Shown here: one piece after another, positions 1 to 6,545 of the stretch
Layout: each line of letters begins with the position of its first letter
How positions within the stretch are numbered: position 1 is the stretch's first letter
Assembly (NCBI GenBank): GCA_041628815.1
Contig: JBFKOL010000046.1
Span: forward strand, 1-18,516
Direction: 5' to 3'
DNA length: 18,516 bases
Source of the DNA: JBFKOL01 sp041628815
Lineage (GTDB): Bacteria > Bacteroidota > Bacteroidia > Chitinophagales > Saprospiraceae
Position numbers and translations under genes: made by a program
Notes under the pieces: generated by a model
Told to the model about the DNA's origin: nothing
The model's database searches: none
What the model saw: only the letters and a program-made list of their open reading frames with translations

Positions 1-911
1 GACCCAGCGCGCGATCTTCTTCCATCTCTTGTTCCTGCTCCTTTTTGTTTAGGAAACCTAATGATCATGGGCACTTTTGTCCCCGAATCGTAAAGCAACC
101 TTTTTTGTCTTGGCAGCGGACCCCCGTGGTCGGTAAACCAGAAAACGATTGTTTTATCCAAGAGTCCGTCATGTTGCAGCTCTTTCATTATTTCTCCCAC
201 TTGTGCATCCATAATGGCAATGTTGGAGTACATGCGTTTAATATCCATTAGGGATGAATCTGTGTTCGGCAAATATGGGAAAGGGTTGTTTTTGATATCA
301 ATATTTACTGAAAGGCTATCTTTTGCGCGCGCCCATATTTGAGATTCGTGTGTGATTCCCAGGTTAACTACGCTAAAAAATGGTTGATTTTTTTTCCGTT
401 TTCTCCAGTGGGCGGATGAAGAACTTTCGTCCCAGGCAAAAGGTGATTTTCTAAACTGATAATCTTCTTTTGCGTTGTTCGTGCAATAATAGCCTTCTAG
501 TCTCAAGAATTCGGTGAACATTTTAGCTCCTTCAGGTAAAATCGATTCGTAAGGAACGATGCCTTTGGGCATGTAACGGGCATATTGTTTGATTACATCG
601 TCGGAGACTTTATCACTGTACCATGGTCCTGTTCTCATGTGGTTGGCGCCTATACGTGTGGGATACATGCCTGTTGCCAATGCTGCTCGACTTGGAGCAC
701 ATACAGGTGAGGGTGAATAAACCTGTTCAAAACACACGCCTTGTGCTGCGAGTTCTGATAAGTTTGGTGTAAGTATGGTGCTGTCTCCAAATGGTGGTAT
801 ATAGGGGCCAAGATCTTCCGCAACAATCCATAAAATATTCGGTCGATCATTTGTTTTGTCCTGGCATGCCATGCAGAATATAAGAGAAGCAAGAATAAGG
901 GTTCTTATCAT
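1..911 (-). CDS. Type I sulfatase, lipoprotein-like (3' end cut by window edge)
   Basis: Hydrolyses sulfate esters, by family most often on sulfated polysaccharides, in the periplasm or at the outer surface. The frame is open from the ATG at 909-911 through the window edge, giving 303 residues and lacking the C-terminal part. Residues 1-16 are hydrophobic and end in Cys16 followed by Gln-Asp-Lys, which could be a lipoprotein signal although the lipobox (CMAC) is not a classical one. The N-terminal core reads RPNILWIVAEDLG (23-35). The formylglycine motif is C71-A-P-S-R75, the Cys type that needs a maturase. A later FTDHGG (259-264) fits the metal-binding Asp-His of the family. The substrate cannot be told from sequence. 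It is divergent from the M1 peptidase gene, and the 162-bp gap between them contains a parS-like palindrome. Confidence 0.9.
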   Translation of the reverse strand, partial: MIRTLILASLIFCMACQDKTNDRPNILWIVAEDLGPYIPPFGDSTILTPNLSELAAQGVCFEQVYSPSPVCAPSRAALATGMYPTRIGANHMRTGPWYSDKVSDDVIKQYARYMPKGIVPYESILPEGAKMFTEFLRLEGYYCTNNAKEDYQFRKSPFAWDESSSSAHWRKRKKNQPFFSVVNLGITHESQIWARAKDSLSVNIDIKNNPFPYLPNTDSSLMDIKRMYSNIAIMDAQVGEIMKELQHDGLLDKTIVFWFTDHGGPLPRQKRLLYDSGTKVPMIIRFPKQKGAGTRDGRRSRAG

Positions 912-933
912 GTGGCTTTTTAAATGTTCGTTT

Positions 934-949
934 TGTTCCACGTGGAACA
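934..949. promoter_or_regulatory. parS: parS-like ParB-binding palindrome (perfect)
   Basis: TGTTCCACGTGGAACA is a perfect 16-bp palindrome, and the symmetry extends to 18 bp (933-950). It keeps the CACGTG core and TGTT/AACA ends of the widely conserved bacterial parS (TGTTTCACGTGAAACA), differing only at the symmetric pair of positions 5 and 12. ParB binds such sites and loads onto DNA to organise and segregate the origin region. It lies in the gap between the divergent sulfatase and M1 peptidase genes, about 4.4 kb left of the candidate origin. It could instead be an operator for a palindrome-binding regulator of the sulfatase, but a second near-identical copy at 3431-3446 away from any promoter favours parS. 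Confidence 0.7.
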
Positions 950-1025
950 AGATTTGAAAAATAACGATCTTTTTGCGAATGATGTCAACTGTAGAGTGAT
1001 CCCTTATGATTTTTTGCTAATGGTG

Positions 1026-1033
1026 TATCTTTG
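1026..1033 (+). promoter_or_regulatory. Possible -7 element for the M1 peptidase gene
   Basis: TATCTTTG matches the Bacteroidota -7 consensus TAnnTTTG exactly and sits about 40 bp before the ATG at 1074. No good TTG -33 element is present at the usual distance, so the call is tentative. If correct, transcription starts near 1038-1040, which rules out translation from the upstream ATG at 924. Confidence 0.4.
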
Positions 1034-1073
1034 TTTCTCCATCAAATTCTCAAACCATTCTATTTTCTTCATT

Positions 1074-3401
1074 ATGAATAAGTTATTGTTTATGTTCTTT
1101 TCTTTATTCGCGGGTGTTGTGCTGGCTCAAGATGCCGGCGATCCGGGGATCTTCGAGCAATTGGGTACTTTACTTCCTACTCCCAACGAATATCGAAATG
1201 CATCCGGTGCTCCAGGTCATGCCTACTGGCAGAATCGCGCTGATTACAAGATGCAAATCACCCTTAATGATGAAGAACGACGTTTGTACGGAAAAGAAAC
1301 CATTTCCTATCACAATTTATCTCCAGATGCACTTTCCTATTTGTGGATTCAACTGGACCAGAATGTGCGAAGCAAGGAATCAGATTCCCATCTTATCGGT
1401 ACGGAATCTATCAATGATATGAGGGGTGCTTCCACCAGGATGCTTAACCGGTTGAATCCCGGGTTTGAAGGTGGTTTCAACATTACCTCCGTTCGAGATG
1501 CACAACAGAAGGAAATGAAATATACCATCAATAAAACAATGATGCGGATTGACCTACCTAAGCCCCTGGTGTCTGGAAGTTCTATCAGTTTTAGCATTGA
1601 CTGGTGGTACAATATCAATAACACGAATGAAATAGGGGGTAGGTCTGGCTATGAGCCTTTTGATGATGGACAAAATGTTTATTGCATTGCACAGTTCTTT
1701 CCCCGCATGTGTGCCTACAATGATATCGAAGGTTGGCAGAATAAACAATTTCTTGGTCGTGGAGAGTTCACCCTGATTTTTGGTAATTATGAAGTAGAAA
1801 TCAGTGTTCCCAAGGATCATCTTGTTGCTGCATCCGGCATGCTTTTAAACCCTGCCGATGTGCTGTCTAAAGAACACAGGAACAGGTTGGATGCCGCCAA
1901 GAAATCATTGATTCATCCTGTGGCCATTCAGACATTGGATGAAGCGATAGAAAATGCTTCTTCTGTAACCAGGGAGTATCAAATTTGGAAATTTAAAGCA
2001 GACAATGTTAGAGATTTTGCTTTTGCAACTTCTCGCAGATTCATTTGGGATGCCATGGGCGTAAAAATGGCTGATGGAAGAACTGTAATGGCTCAATCAA
2101 TGTGGGTTAAAGAAGGAGATTGTCTATGGAAAAAATTCAGCACTAAAGCTGTTGCGCACACCATTAAGTGGTACTCTCACTATACTTTCGATTATCCTTA
2201 TCCTGTAGCTTGGTCAATCGATGGCAGCATGGGAATGGAATATCCGATGATTTGTTTCAATTACGGCAGGTGCGAAACAGATGGTACGTATGCTGAAAGG
2301 ATGAAATACGGTCATATTGGGGTCATCATTCACGAGGTTGGTCATAACTGGTTTCCCATGATTGTCAATTCAGATGAACGTCAATGGACCTGGATGGACG
2401 AAGGTTTAAATACATTCCTACAATATCTTACCGAACGCCAGTGGAGCCGTGATTTTCCCGCGCGTCGGGGTCCCGCCAACAGTATTATCGAGTATATGGG
2501 TGGTGATAAATCAAGAATTTCACCAATTATGACCAATTCAGAGAATATATTCCAGTTTGGAAATAATGCCTATGCGAAGCCTGCTACGGCTTTGAATATT
2601 TTGCGCGAAACCATCATGGGTAGGGAATTATTTGATCACGCCTTTAAGGAATATGCCAATCGCTGGAAATTTAAACAGCCTTATCCTGCAGATTTTTTTA
2701 GGACCATGGAAGATGCTTCAGGTATTGACCTCGATTGGTTTTGGCGCGGATGGTTCTACACTAACCAAAATGTCGATCAAGCCATAACCGATGTCAAACA
2801 TTTCAATTTGAACACTCAGAATCCGTATGTTGAAAAAAGTATTGCCCGTAATGTACGCGAACAGGGCCTGAAGAACATTAGTGAACTGAGAAACATGGAA
2901 ATCACTCAGACTTATGATGAAATAGATACTACCATCCGGGATTTTTACACAAGTTATGATCCTCTCGAAGTAGATGCAGTAGACGAAGCAGAATACGAAC
3001 AATTCTTGTCCGGATTATCTGCATTTGAAAAGAGTCTTCTCGATGCCAATGACCATTACTACCAAATTACCTTTAAACGCATTGGTGAATTGCCTATGCC
3101 AGTTATATTCCAGTTTAGGTTTGTAGATGGAACCTATGAAGACGTGCGAATACCTGCGGAAGTGTGGCGATTTGGTGCTAAGGAAATAACCAAAGTTTTT
3201 CCCACGGAAAAGGAAGTAGAGGAAATCATTTTGGATCCTTACCTAGAGATTGCCGATACCGATACATCCAACAATTTTTATCCACCCAGAGAAACTAAAA
3301 GCAGGTTTGAGATATTTAGACAACGTCAATTAGGTGCAGGTGAAAACCCCATGCAAAGAGCAGAACGTTCACGAAAACTAAAAAAAGAGATCAAACCATA
3401 G
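1074..3401 (+). CDS. Secreted M1-family zinc metallopeptidase (aminopeptidase N type)
   Basis: Predicted exported zinc aminopeptidase of 775 residues. A signal peptide covers residues 1-18, with likely cleavage before Gln19 (VVLA/QDAG). The catalytic zinc motif is H420-E-V-G-H424, followed after 18 residues by the third ligand Glu443 in WMDEGLN. Just before it, GMEYP (387-391) takes the place of the GxMEN exopeptidase motif. The N-terminal part fits the M1 saddle domain, and the last 200 or so residues are helical and charged. The start at 1074 was chosen because the signal peptide begins there. An in-frame ATG at 924 would add 50 residues, part of which translate the parS-like palindrome. 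It is the only rightward gene left of 5.7 kb and is convergent with the hydrolase gene. The family is clear, but the peptide substrate is unknown. Confidence 0.93.
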   Translation: MNKLLFMFFSLFAGVVLAQDAGDPGIFEQLGTLLPTPNEYRNASGAPGHAYWQNRADYKMQITLNDEERRLYGKETISYHNLSPDALSYLWIQLDQNVRSKESDSHLIGTESINDMRGASTRMLNRLNPGFEGGFNITSVRDAQQKEMKYTINKTMMRIDLPKPLVSGSSISFSIDWWYNINNTNEIGGRSGYEPFDDGQNVYCIAQFFPRMCAYNDIEGWQNKQFLGRGEFTLIFGNYEVEISVPKDHLVAASGMLLNPADVLSKEHRNRLDAAKKSLIHPVAIQTLDEAIENASSVTREYQIWKFKADNVRDFAFATSRRFIWDAMGVKMADGRTVMAQSMWVKEGDCLWKKFSTKAVAHTIKWYSHYTFDYPYPVAWSIDGSMGMEYPMICFNYGRCETDGTYAERMKYGHIGVIIHEVGHNWFPMIVNSDERQWTWMDEGLNTFLQYLTERQWSRDFPARRGPANSIIEYMGGDKSRISPIMTNSENIFQFGNNAYAKPATALNILRETIMGRELFDHAFKEYANRWKFKQPYPADFFRTMEDASGIDLDWFWRGWFYTNQNVDQAITDVKHFNLNTQNPYVEKSIARNVREQGLKNISELRNMEITQTYDEIDTTIRDFYTSYDPLEVDAVDEAEYEQFLSGLSAFEKSLLDANDHYYQITFKRIGELPMPVIFQFRFVDGTYEDVRIPAEVWRFGAKEITKVFPTEKEVEEIILDPYLEIADTDTSNNFYPPRETKSRFEIFRQRQLGAGENPMQRAERSRKLKKEIKP

Positions 3402-3430
3402 GCCCAGGAGCGTCTTTGGAAAGGATCTGT

Positions 3431-3446
3431 TGTTCCACGTAGAACA
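3431..3446. promoter_or_regulatory. parS: Second parS-like site (one base off the palindrome)
   Basis: TGTTCCACGTAGAACA differs from the perfect site at 934-949 by one base (G to A at position 11). It lies in the 58-bp gap between the convergent M1 peptidase and hydrolase genes, where no promoter or operator is expected. That location argues for a chromosome-organising site rather than a transcription operator. It is about 1.9 kb left of the candidate origin. Confidence 0.6.
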
Positions 3447-3459
3447 TATGTTTAGCAAC

Positions 3460-4218
3460 TTAATCCAGACTTTTTAAGAAGTCTCTTAATATCGTATTGA
3501 ATTCATCGGGCTTCTCCATCATGGGTGCGTGACCACATTTATCAACCATCACTAATTTTGAGCTGGGTATAAGCTCGTTGAATTTCTCTCCCACAAAAGG
3601 CGGTGTTACTTTGTCATTCATCCCCCAAACTAGGAGCGTTGGCACCAGAATATTGCTGAGTTCATCAGCAATATTGTGTTTGATGGCGCTCTTGGCAGTG
3701 AGAATGATTCTCAATGCTTTTTGTCTGTCATTTACGGTATCATACACTTCGTCTACCAATTCTTTTGTGGCAACAGCCGGATCATAAAAGGTATCAGCCG
3801 TCTTTTTCTTGATGTATTCGTAGTCACCTCTTCTGGGATATCCATCTCCCATTGCACTTTCAAATAATCCGCTGCTTCCTGTTAAAATAAGCGACTTCAC
3901 CCTTTTCGGAGCCTCGAGCACATAAAGTTGGGCAATATGCCCGCCTAATGAATTACCCAAAAGGTGAATAGATTGGTAATTTTTAAAATCTACGAAATCC
4001 TTCGTATAATTTAGAAGGCCGGACAACCCCGTTTCTTCTACTCCAAGTTCATAAATAGGCAACATAGGGACAACGACATTGTAGTCATTGAATGAGCTGA
4101 TGATGCTTTTGAAGTTACTCAATGCACCAAACAAACCATGCAGCAACATCAATACCGGATTTCCAGGTGACGTTTCAAGAAATCTAAACTTCGACTCTTT
4201 TTTAACCTCAATCTGCAT
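3460..4218 (-). CDS. Alpha/beta-fold hydrolase
   Basis: A 252-residue cytoplasmic alpha/beta hydrolase with no signal peptide. The oxyanion-side motif is LLHGLFG (25-31) and the nucleophile elbow is G-N-S-L-G with Ser90. The acid is probably Asp202 in WGMNDKVTPP, and the catalytic His is His230 in CGHAPMMEKPDEF. This layout is that of the esterase/MhpC-like group of C-C or ester hydrolases. The exact substrate cannot be assigned. It begins 34 bp after the end of ctaA on the same strand, so the two are probably co-transcribed, though no functional link is obvious. It ends 58 bp from the convergent M1 peptidase gene. Confidence 0.88.
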   Translation of the reverse strand: MQIEVKKESKFRFLETSPGNPVLMLLHGLFGALSNFKSIISSFNDYNVVVPMLPIYELGVEETGLSGLLNYTKDFVDFKNYQSIHLLGNSLGGHIAQLYVLEAPKRVKSLILTGSSGLFESAMGDGYPRRGDYEYIKKKTADTFYDPAVATKELVDEVYDTVNDRQKALRIILTAKSAIKHNIADELSNILVPTLLVWGMNDKVTPPFVGEKFNELIPSSKLVMVDKCGHAPMMEKPDEFNTILRDFLKSLD

Positions 4219-4252
4219 ACGGTCGCAAAATAACCATAATTAGCGGCTCTAT

Positions 4253-5308
4253 TTACAGCTTATCAATATGGCCAGATCTGTAGAATAAGTGTACCGTTAA
4301 TAGACCCACGACGAAAACAGCTACTGCCTGATGTAATACCCCAAAAAATAAAGGCACTTGACCCACGCTTTTTACCAATGTTAAGATACCAATAATCACT
4401 TGTGTGACAAGAGCCAACAAAAACCATCCATATGTTGTCCTCAGCTTTTTCTTCGCCTTCCACCAACCACTCCTCCACGCATAGTAAAACGATACCACAA
4501 TTATGATATATGCCAAGCCCCGATGAACAAACTGAACGACCCCGAAAACAAACGGACTATTGTCATAATTGACAAAATTATCAAGGGTCCAATTCGAAGT
4601 TCTTAACAAATCGCGCGGAATAATTTGTCCCCCTATATCCGGCCAGGTGGGATAAATCAAAGCAGCCTTCATGCCGCTCATCCACCCTCCAAACACAATC
4701 TGGACAAAAATCAATATCAACAGCAACTTCAACCATCCACTACTCCCCGATTTGGTGACTTGTTTACCATTACCATTCATATACTTTAAAAGCGTCCACA
4801 ACAAATAGACAAAAACTGCTATTCCTAACAACAAGTGAATCGACAATTTGTAAGCATTTACCCAAGGACGGTCTACCAGCCCACTTGCTACCATAATCCA
4901 ACCAAAACTTGCCGCCAGTGCCGCCAAAAAGACCACAACTCCAAGATCCCGTAAAGTTTTCTTAGGAATCTTTCTTTTCACGTAGAATATGCAAAATGGA
5001 ATGATGAAAACGAATCCCATAAGCCTCGCCCAAAGACGGTGAAAATACTCCCAGAAGTAAATAAACTTGAATTCCTTTAAGGTCATCCCCCTGTTCAGTT
5101 TCTCGTATTGCGGCGTCCCTTTATATTCTTCAAATTCTTCATTCCATCTTTCTACACTCATTGGGGGTAACGTGCCCGTCACAATCTCCCACTGGGTGAT
5201 AGATAAACCTGACCCCGTGAGACGGGTAATACCGCCGATAATGATCTGAAAGTAGACCAAAACCAGTCCTGAACACAGCCATAAAATCAAAGCTCTATCA
5301 AATGTCAT
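4253..5308 (-). CDS. ctaA: Heme A synthase (COX15/CtaA family)
   Basis: Membrane enzyme that oxidises the C8 methyl of heme O to give heme A for aa3-type cytochrome oxidases. It has 351 residues with about eight hydrophobic segments. The four conserved heme-ligand histidines are visible: H90 (EYFHRLWAR), H158 (SIHLLLG), H262 (QFVHRGLAY) and H326 (GVLHQAVAV). The N-terminal GGITRLTGSGLSITQW (25-40) is the family signature. The first outer loop (about 41-90) has no cysteine, so this is the form without the redox Cys pair known from Bacillus subtilis CtaA. Its start lies at the left edge of the candidate origin gap. It is the first gene of a two-gene unit with the hydrolase. Neither ctaB nor oxidase genes are in the window. 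Confidence 0.95.
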   Translation of the reverse strand: MTFDRALILWLCSGLVLVYFQIIIGGITRLTGSGLSITQWEIVTGTLPPMSVERWNEEFEEYKGTPQYEKLNRGMTLKEFKFIYFWEYFHRLWARLMGFVFIIPFCIFYVKRKIPKKTLRDLGVVVFLAALAASFGWIMVASGLVDRPWVNAYKLSIHLLLGIAVFVYLLWTLLKYMNGNGKQVTKSGSSGWLKLLLILIFVQIVFGGWMSGMKAALIYPTWPDIGGQIIPRDLLRTSNWTLDNFVNYDNSPFVFGVVQFVHRGLAYIIIVVSFYYAWRSGWWKAKKKLRTTYGWFLLALVTQVIIGILTLVKSVGQVPLFFGVLHQAVAVFVVGLLTVHLFYRSGHIDKL

Positions 5309-5350
5309 AAAGCGAAAGTATTAACATATCTCCTAAAGATGAATGCGCGA

Positions 5351-5359
5351 TTATACACA
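5351..5359 (+). promoter_or_regulatory. DnaA box 1 (TTATACACA)
   Basis: Exact match to TTATNCACA, placed just left of the AT-rich run at 5371-5409. Boxes beside the unwinding region are typical of bacterial origins. Confidence 0.55.
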
Positions 5360-5370
5360 CGTTGTTTCTT

Positions 5371-5409
5371 AATTATTTAATATTTAATATTCTTATATAG
5401 TAATTATTA
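5371..5409. other. AT-rich run, possible DNA-unwinding element
   Basis: A 39-bp stretch with only two non-A/T bases (5392 and 5400). It includes the tandem 7-mer TTTAATA at 5377-5390. It sits between DnaA box 1 and the cluster of boxes 2-4. It could also simply be an AT-rich promoter region. Confidence 0.45.
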
Positions 5410-5421
5410 GTTGAGTGAATT

Positions 5422-5456
5422 TGTTGGTAATTAAGATCAATTCTGCTTTACCAACA
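5422..5456. repeat. Perfect 9-bp inverted repeat, 17-nt spacer
   Basis: TGTTGGTAA at 5422-5430 is the exact reverse complement of TTACCAACA at 5448-5456. There is no T-run after it, so a terminator is unlikely. It may be a protein-binding dyad or a structural part of the candidate origin. Confidence 0.7.
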
Positions 5457-5477
5457 TTATGCTAAAAACGCATAATG
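5455..5477. repeat. Perfect 8-bp inverted repeat, 7-nt loop
   Basis: CATTATGC (5455-5462) and GCATAATG (5470-5477) are exact reverse complements separated by TAAAAAC. The right arm could also pair with ATTGTGC (5481-5487, one G-T pair), so two alternative hairpins compete for it. Confidence 0.65.
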
Positions 5478-5482
5478 CTTAT

Positions 5483-5491
5483 TGTGCATAA
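5483..5491 (-). promoter_or_regulatory. DnaA box 2 (TTATGCACA on minus strand)
   Basis: Exact TTATNCACA match on the minus strand, the first of three boxes within 56 bp. Confidence 0.55.
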
Positions 5492-5513
5492 AAGGCCAGG
5501 ATATACCCTGTTT

Positions 5514-5538
5514 TGTGAATAATATTATTTTATTCACA
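5514..5538. repeat. Inverted pair of DnaA boxes 3 and 4
   Basis: TGTGAATAA (5514-5522) and TTATTCACA (5530-5538) form a perfect 9-bp dyad around TATTATT. Each arm is by itself an exact DnaA box, so two DnaA molecules could bind in opposite orientation with centres 16 bp apart. A hairpin in a ctaA leader RNA is an alternative, but it would need a leader of more than 200 nt. Confidence 0.6.
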
Positions 5539-5581
5539 TGGATATGTTCATAAAATAGTACGTCTTACAGTGGCTGTATTA

Positions 5582-5590
5582 TGTGTAAAA
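5582..5590 (-). promoter_or_regulatory. Relaxed DnaA box (TTTTACACA on minus strand)
   Basis: One mismatch from TTATNCACA at the third position. Weak on its own, but it adds to the cluster. Confidence 0.3.
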
Positions 5591-5609
5591 TTCATCCTGT
5601 TCTATTTTC

Positions 5610-5641
5610 ACGAAACTCATTGCTTAATTGTCTACGAAACT
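5610..5641. repeat. Direct 8-bp repeat ACGAAACT
   Basis: ACGAAACT occurs at 5610-5617 and 5634-5641, 24 bp apart start to start. It lies between the candidate origin boxes and dtd and could be an operator pair for dtd. Two copies of an 8-mer are weak evidence. Confidence 0.35.
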
Positions 5642-5748
5642 TGGTAACCACATATTTATAAAATGTATAAAAGTAGAAATAGACATCTTCAAACACAGGC
5701 TATGAGTCAGCAGGTTATACATTTATTTTACCAATATGTTAATTATAA

Positions 5749-6198
5749 ATGCGAGCGGTAATTCAAAGAGTCAGTGAGTCATCAGTGATAATCAATGGAA
5801 AAACTTACTCCTCAATAAATCGAGGCATGATGATACTTTTAGGTATTAGTGATGATGATACAGAAAGTGATGTGGAATGGTTGGCTAAAAAGTTGGTTAA
5901 TATGAGAATTTTTAGTGACCAAGAAGGCAAAATGAACCTTTCAGTTCAAGATGTGGGTGGAGAGGCACTCATTGTTTCACAATTCACCTTATTTGCTTCG
6001 ACGAGAAAAGGAAACAGACCCTCTTTTATCAAGGCGGGATCTCCAGAATATTCAAAAAACTTATACAAACGGTTCATTAAAAAATTATCGGAGCATAATA
6101 TGGTTGTAAAGGAGGGCATTTTCGGTGCGGACATGAAAGTCCATATCGTCAACGATGGGCCCGTAACTATTTTAGTGGACACAAAAACGAAGGAATGA
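5749..6198 (+). CDS. dtd: D-aminoacyl-tRNA deacylase
   Basis: Removes D-amino acids wrongly attached to tRNA, a cytoplasmic proofreading step of translation. The 149-residue length and end-to-end match are normal for bacterial DTD. The start MRAVIQRV, the catalytic-site motif SQFTLF (77-82) and the second signature NDGPVT (135-140, usually NxGPxT) are all present. No Shine-Dalgarno sequence precedes the ATG, and the region before it is A/T-rich as in other Bacteroidota genes. It is the first gene of a rightward run, and its stop overlaps the start of the next gene (ATGA at 6195-6198), so the two are translationally coupled. It opens directly onto the candidate origin gap. Confidence 0.96.
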   Translation: MRAVIQRVSESSVIINGKTYSSINRGMMILLGISDDDTESDVEWLAKKLVNMRIFSDQEGKMNLSVQDVGGEALIVSQFTLFASTRKGNRPSFIKAGSPEYSKNLYKRFIKKLSEHNMVVKEGIFGADMKVHIVNDGPVTILVDTKTKE

Positions 6199-6545
6199 GA
6201 ATTAAGGATTTGCAAGAAGCGACGGATCACTGGATAAGAGATATTGGAGTACGTTACTTTAATGAAATGACCAACACGTTGTTATTAGTGGAAGAAGTGG
6301 GAGAGTTTGCAAGACTAATAGCAAGAAAATATGGAGAACAATCTTTTAAGGAACCCAGCGAGCAGGGTCGTGTCGACGAGCTCTTGGAGTCTGAAATCGC
6401 CGATATATTTTTCGTTCTTGTTTGTCTGTCGAATCAATTGGATATAGATCTTGAAAAAGCCATGACACAAACGCTACTTAAAAAGACAGAACGGGACAGC
6501 CAAAGACACAAAAACAATCCCAAACTAAACAGGATTGAAAAGTAG
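6195..6545 (+). CDS. MazG-like nucleotide pyrophosphohydrolase
   Basis: Probably splits nucleoside triphosphates to the monophosphate and pyrophosphate, a house-cleaning role in the cytoplasm. The single-domain protein of 116 residues has the all-alpha NTP-PPase metal motifs: E33-E-V-G-E37 on one helix and E67-I-A-D70 on the next. The last 15 or so residues are basic and polar. It overlaps dtd by 4 nt, and the next gene's TTG start lies inside its 3' end. Co-occurrence of dtd and this enzyme is common in Bacteroidota. The nucleotide preferred cannot be read from the sequence. Confidence 0.87.
   Translation: MRIKDLQEATDHWIRDIGVRYFNEMTNTLLLVEEVGEFARLIARKYGEQSFKEPSEQGRVDELLESEIADIFFVLVCLSNQLDIDLEKAMTQTLLKKTERDSQRHKNNPKLNRIEK

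Larger units (their letters stand above)
5309..5748. other. Candidate chromosomal replication origin (oriC)
   Basis: A 440-bp AT-rich gap without genes between divergent ctaA and dtd. It has four exact TTATNCACA DnaA boxes: 5351-5359 (+), 5483-5491 (-), 5514-5522 (-) and 5530-5538 (+). One-mismatch boxes occur at 5582-5590 (TTTTACACA, -) and 5545-5553 (-). The almost pure A/T run 5371-5409 could be the DNA-unwinding element. Three perfect inverted repeats lie between 5422 and 5538. Two parS-like sites lie within 4.5 kb. By a rough composition estimate, well under one exact box would be expected here by chance. dnaA is not in the window, and this phylum often has its origin away from dnaA. The same gap must also hold the promoters of ctaA and dtd, and I see no clear TAnnTTTG element for either. 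Confidence 0.6.

Noticed and set aside
924..1073. In-frame ATG at 924 that would lengthen the M1 peptidase by 50 residues
   Set aside because: The extension translates the parS-like palindrome, would bury the signal peptide, and lies upstream of the likely -7 element at 1026-1033.
4974..4989. Third parS-like sequence around CACGTAGAA inside ctaA
   Set aside because: Four of 16 bases differ from the 3431 site and the palindrome is lost; it is ordinary coding sequence.
5298..5327. Nine-codon minus-strand frame after AGGAG, overlapping the ctaA start
   Set aside because: AGGAG is only 2 nt from its ATG and the peptide has no leader-like feature; chance is likely in AT-rich DNA.
5606..5616. TTTCACGAAAC resembling a parS with two core bases missing
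   Set aside because: Loss of the central bases breaks the ParB site; treated only as part of the ACGAAACT direct repeat.
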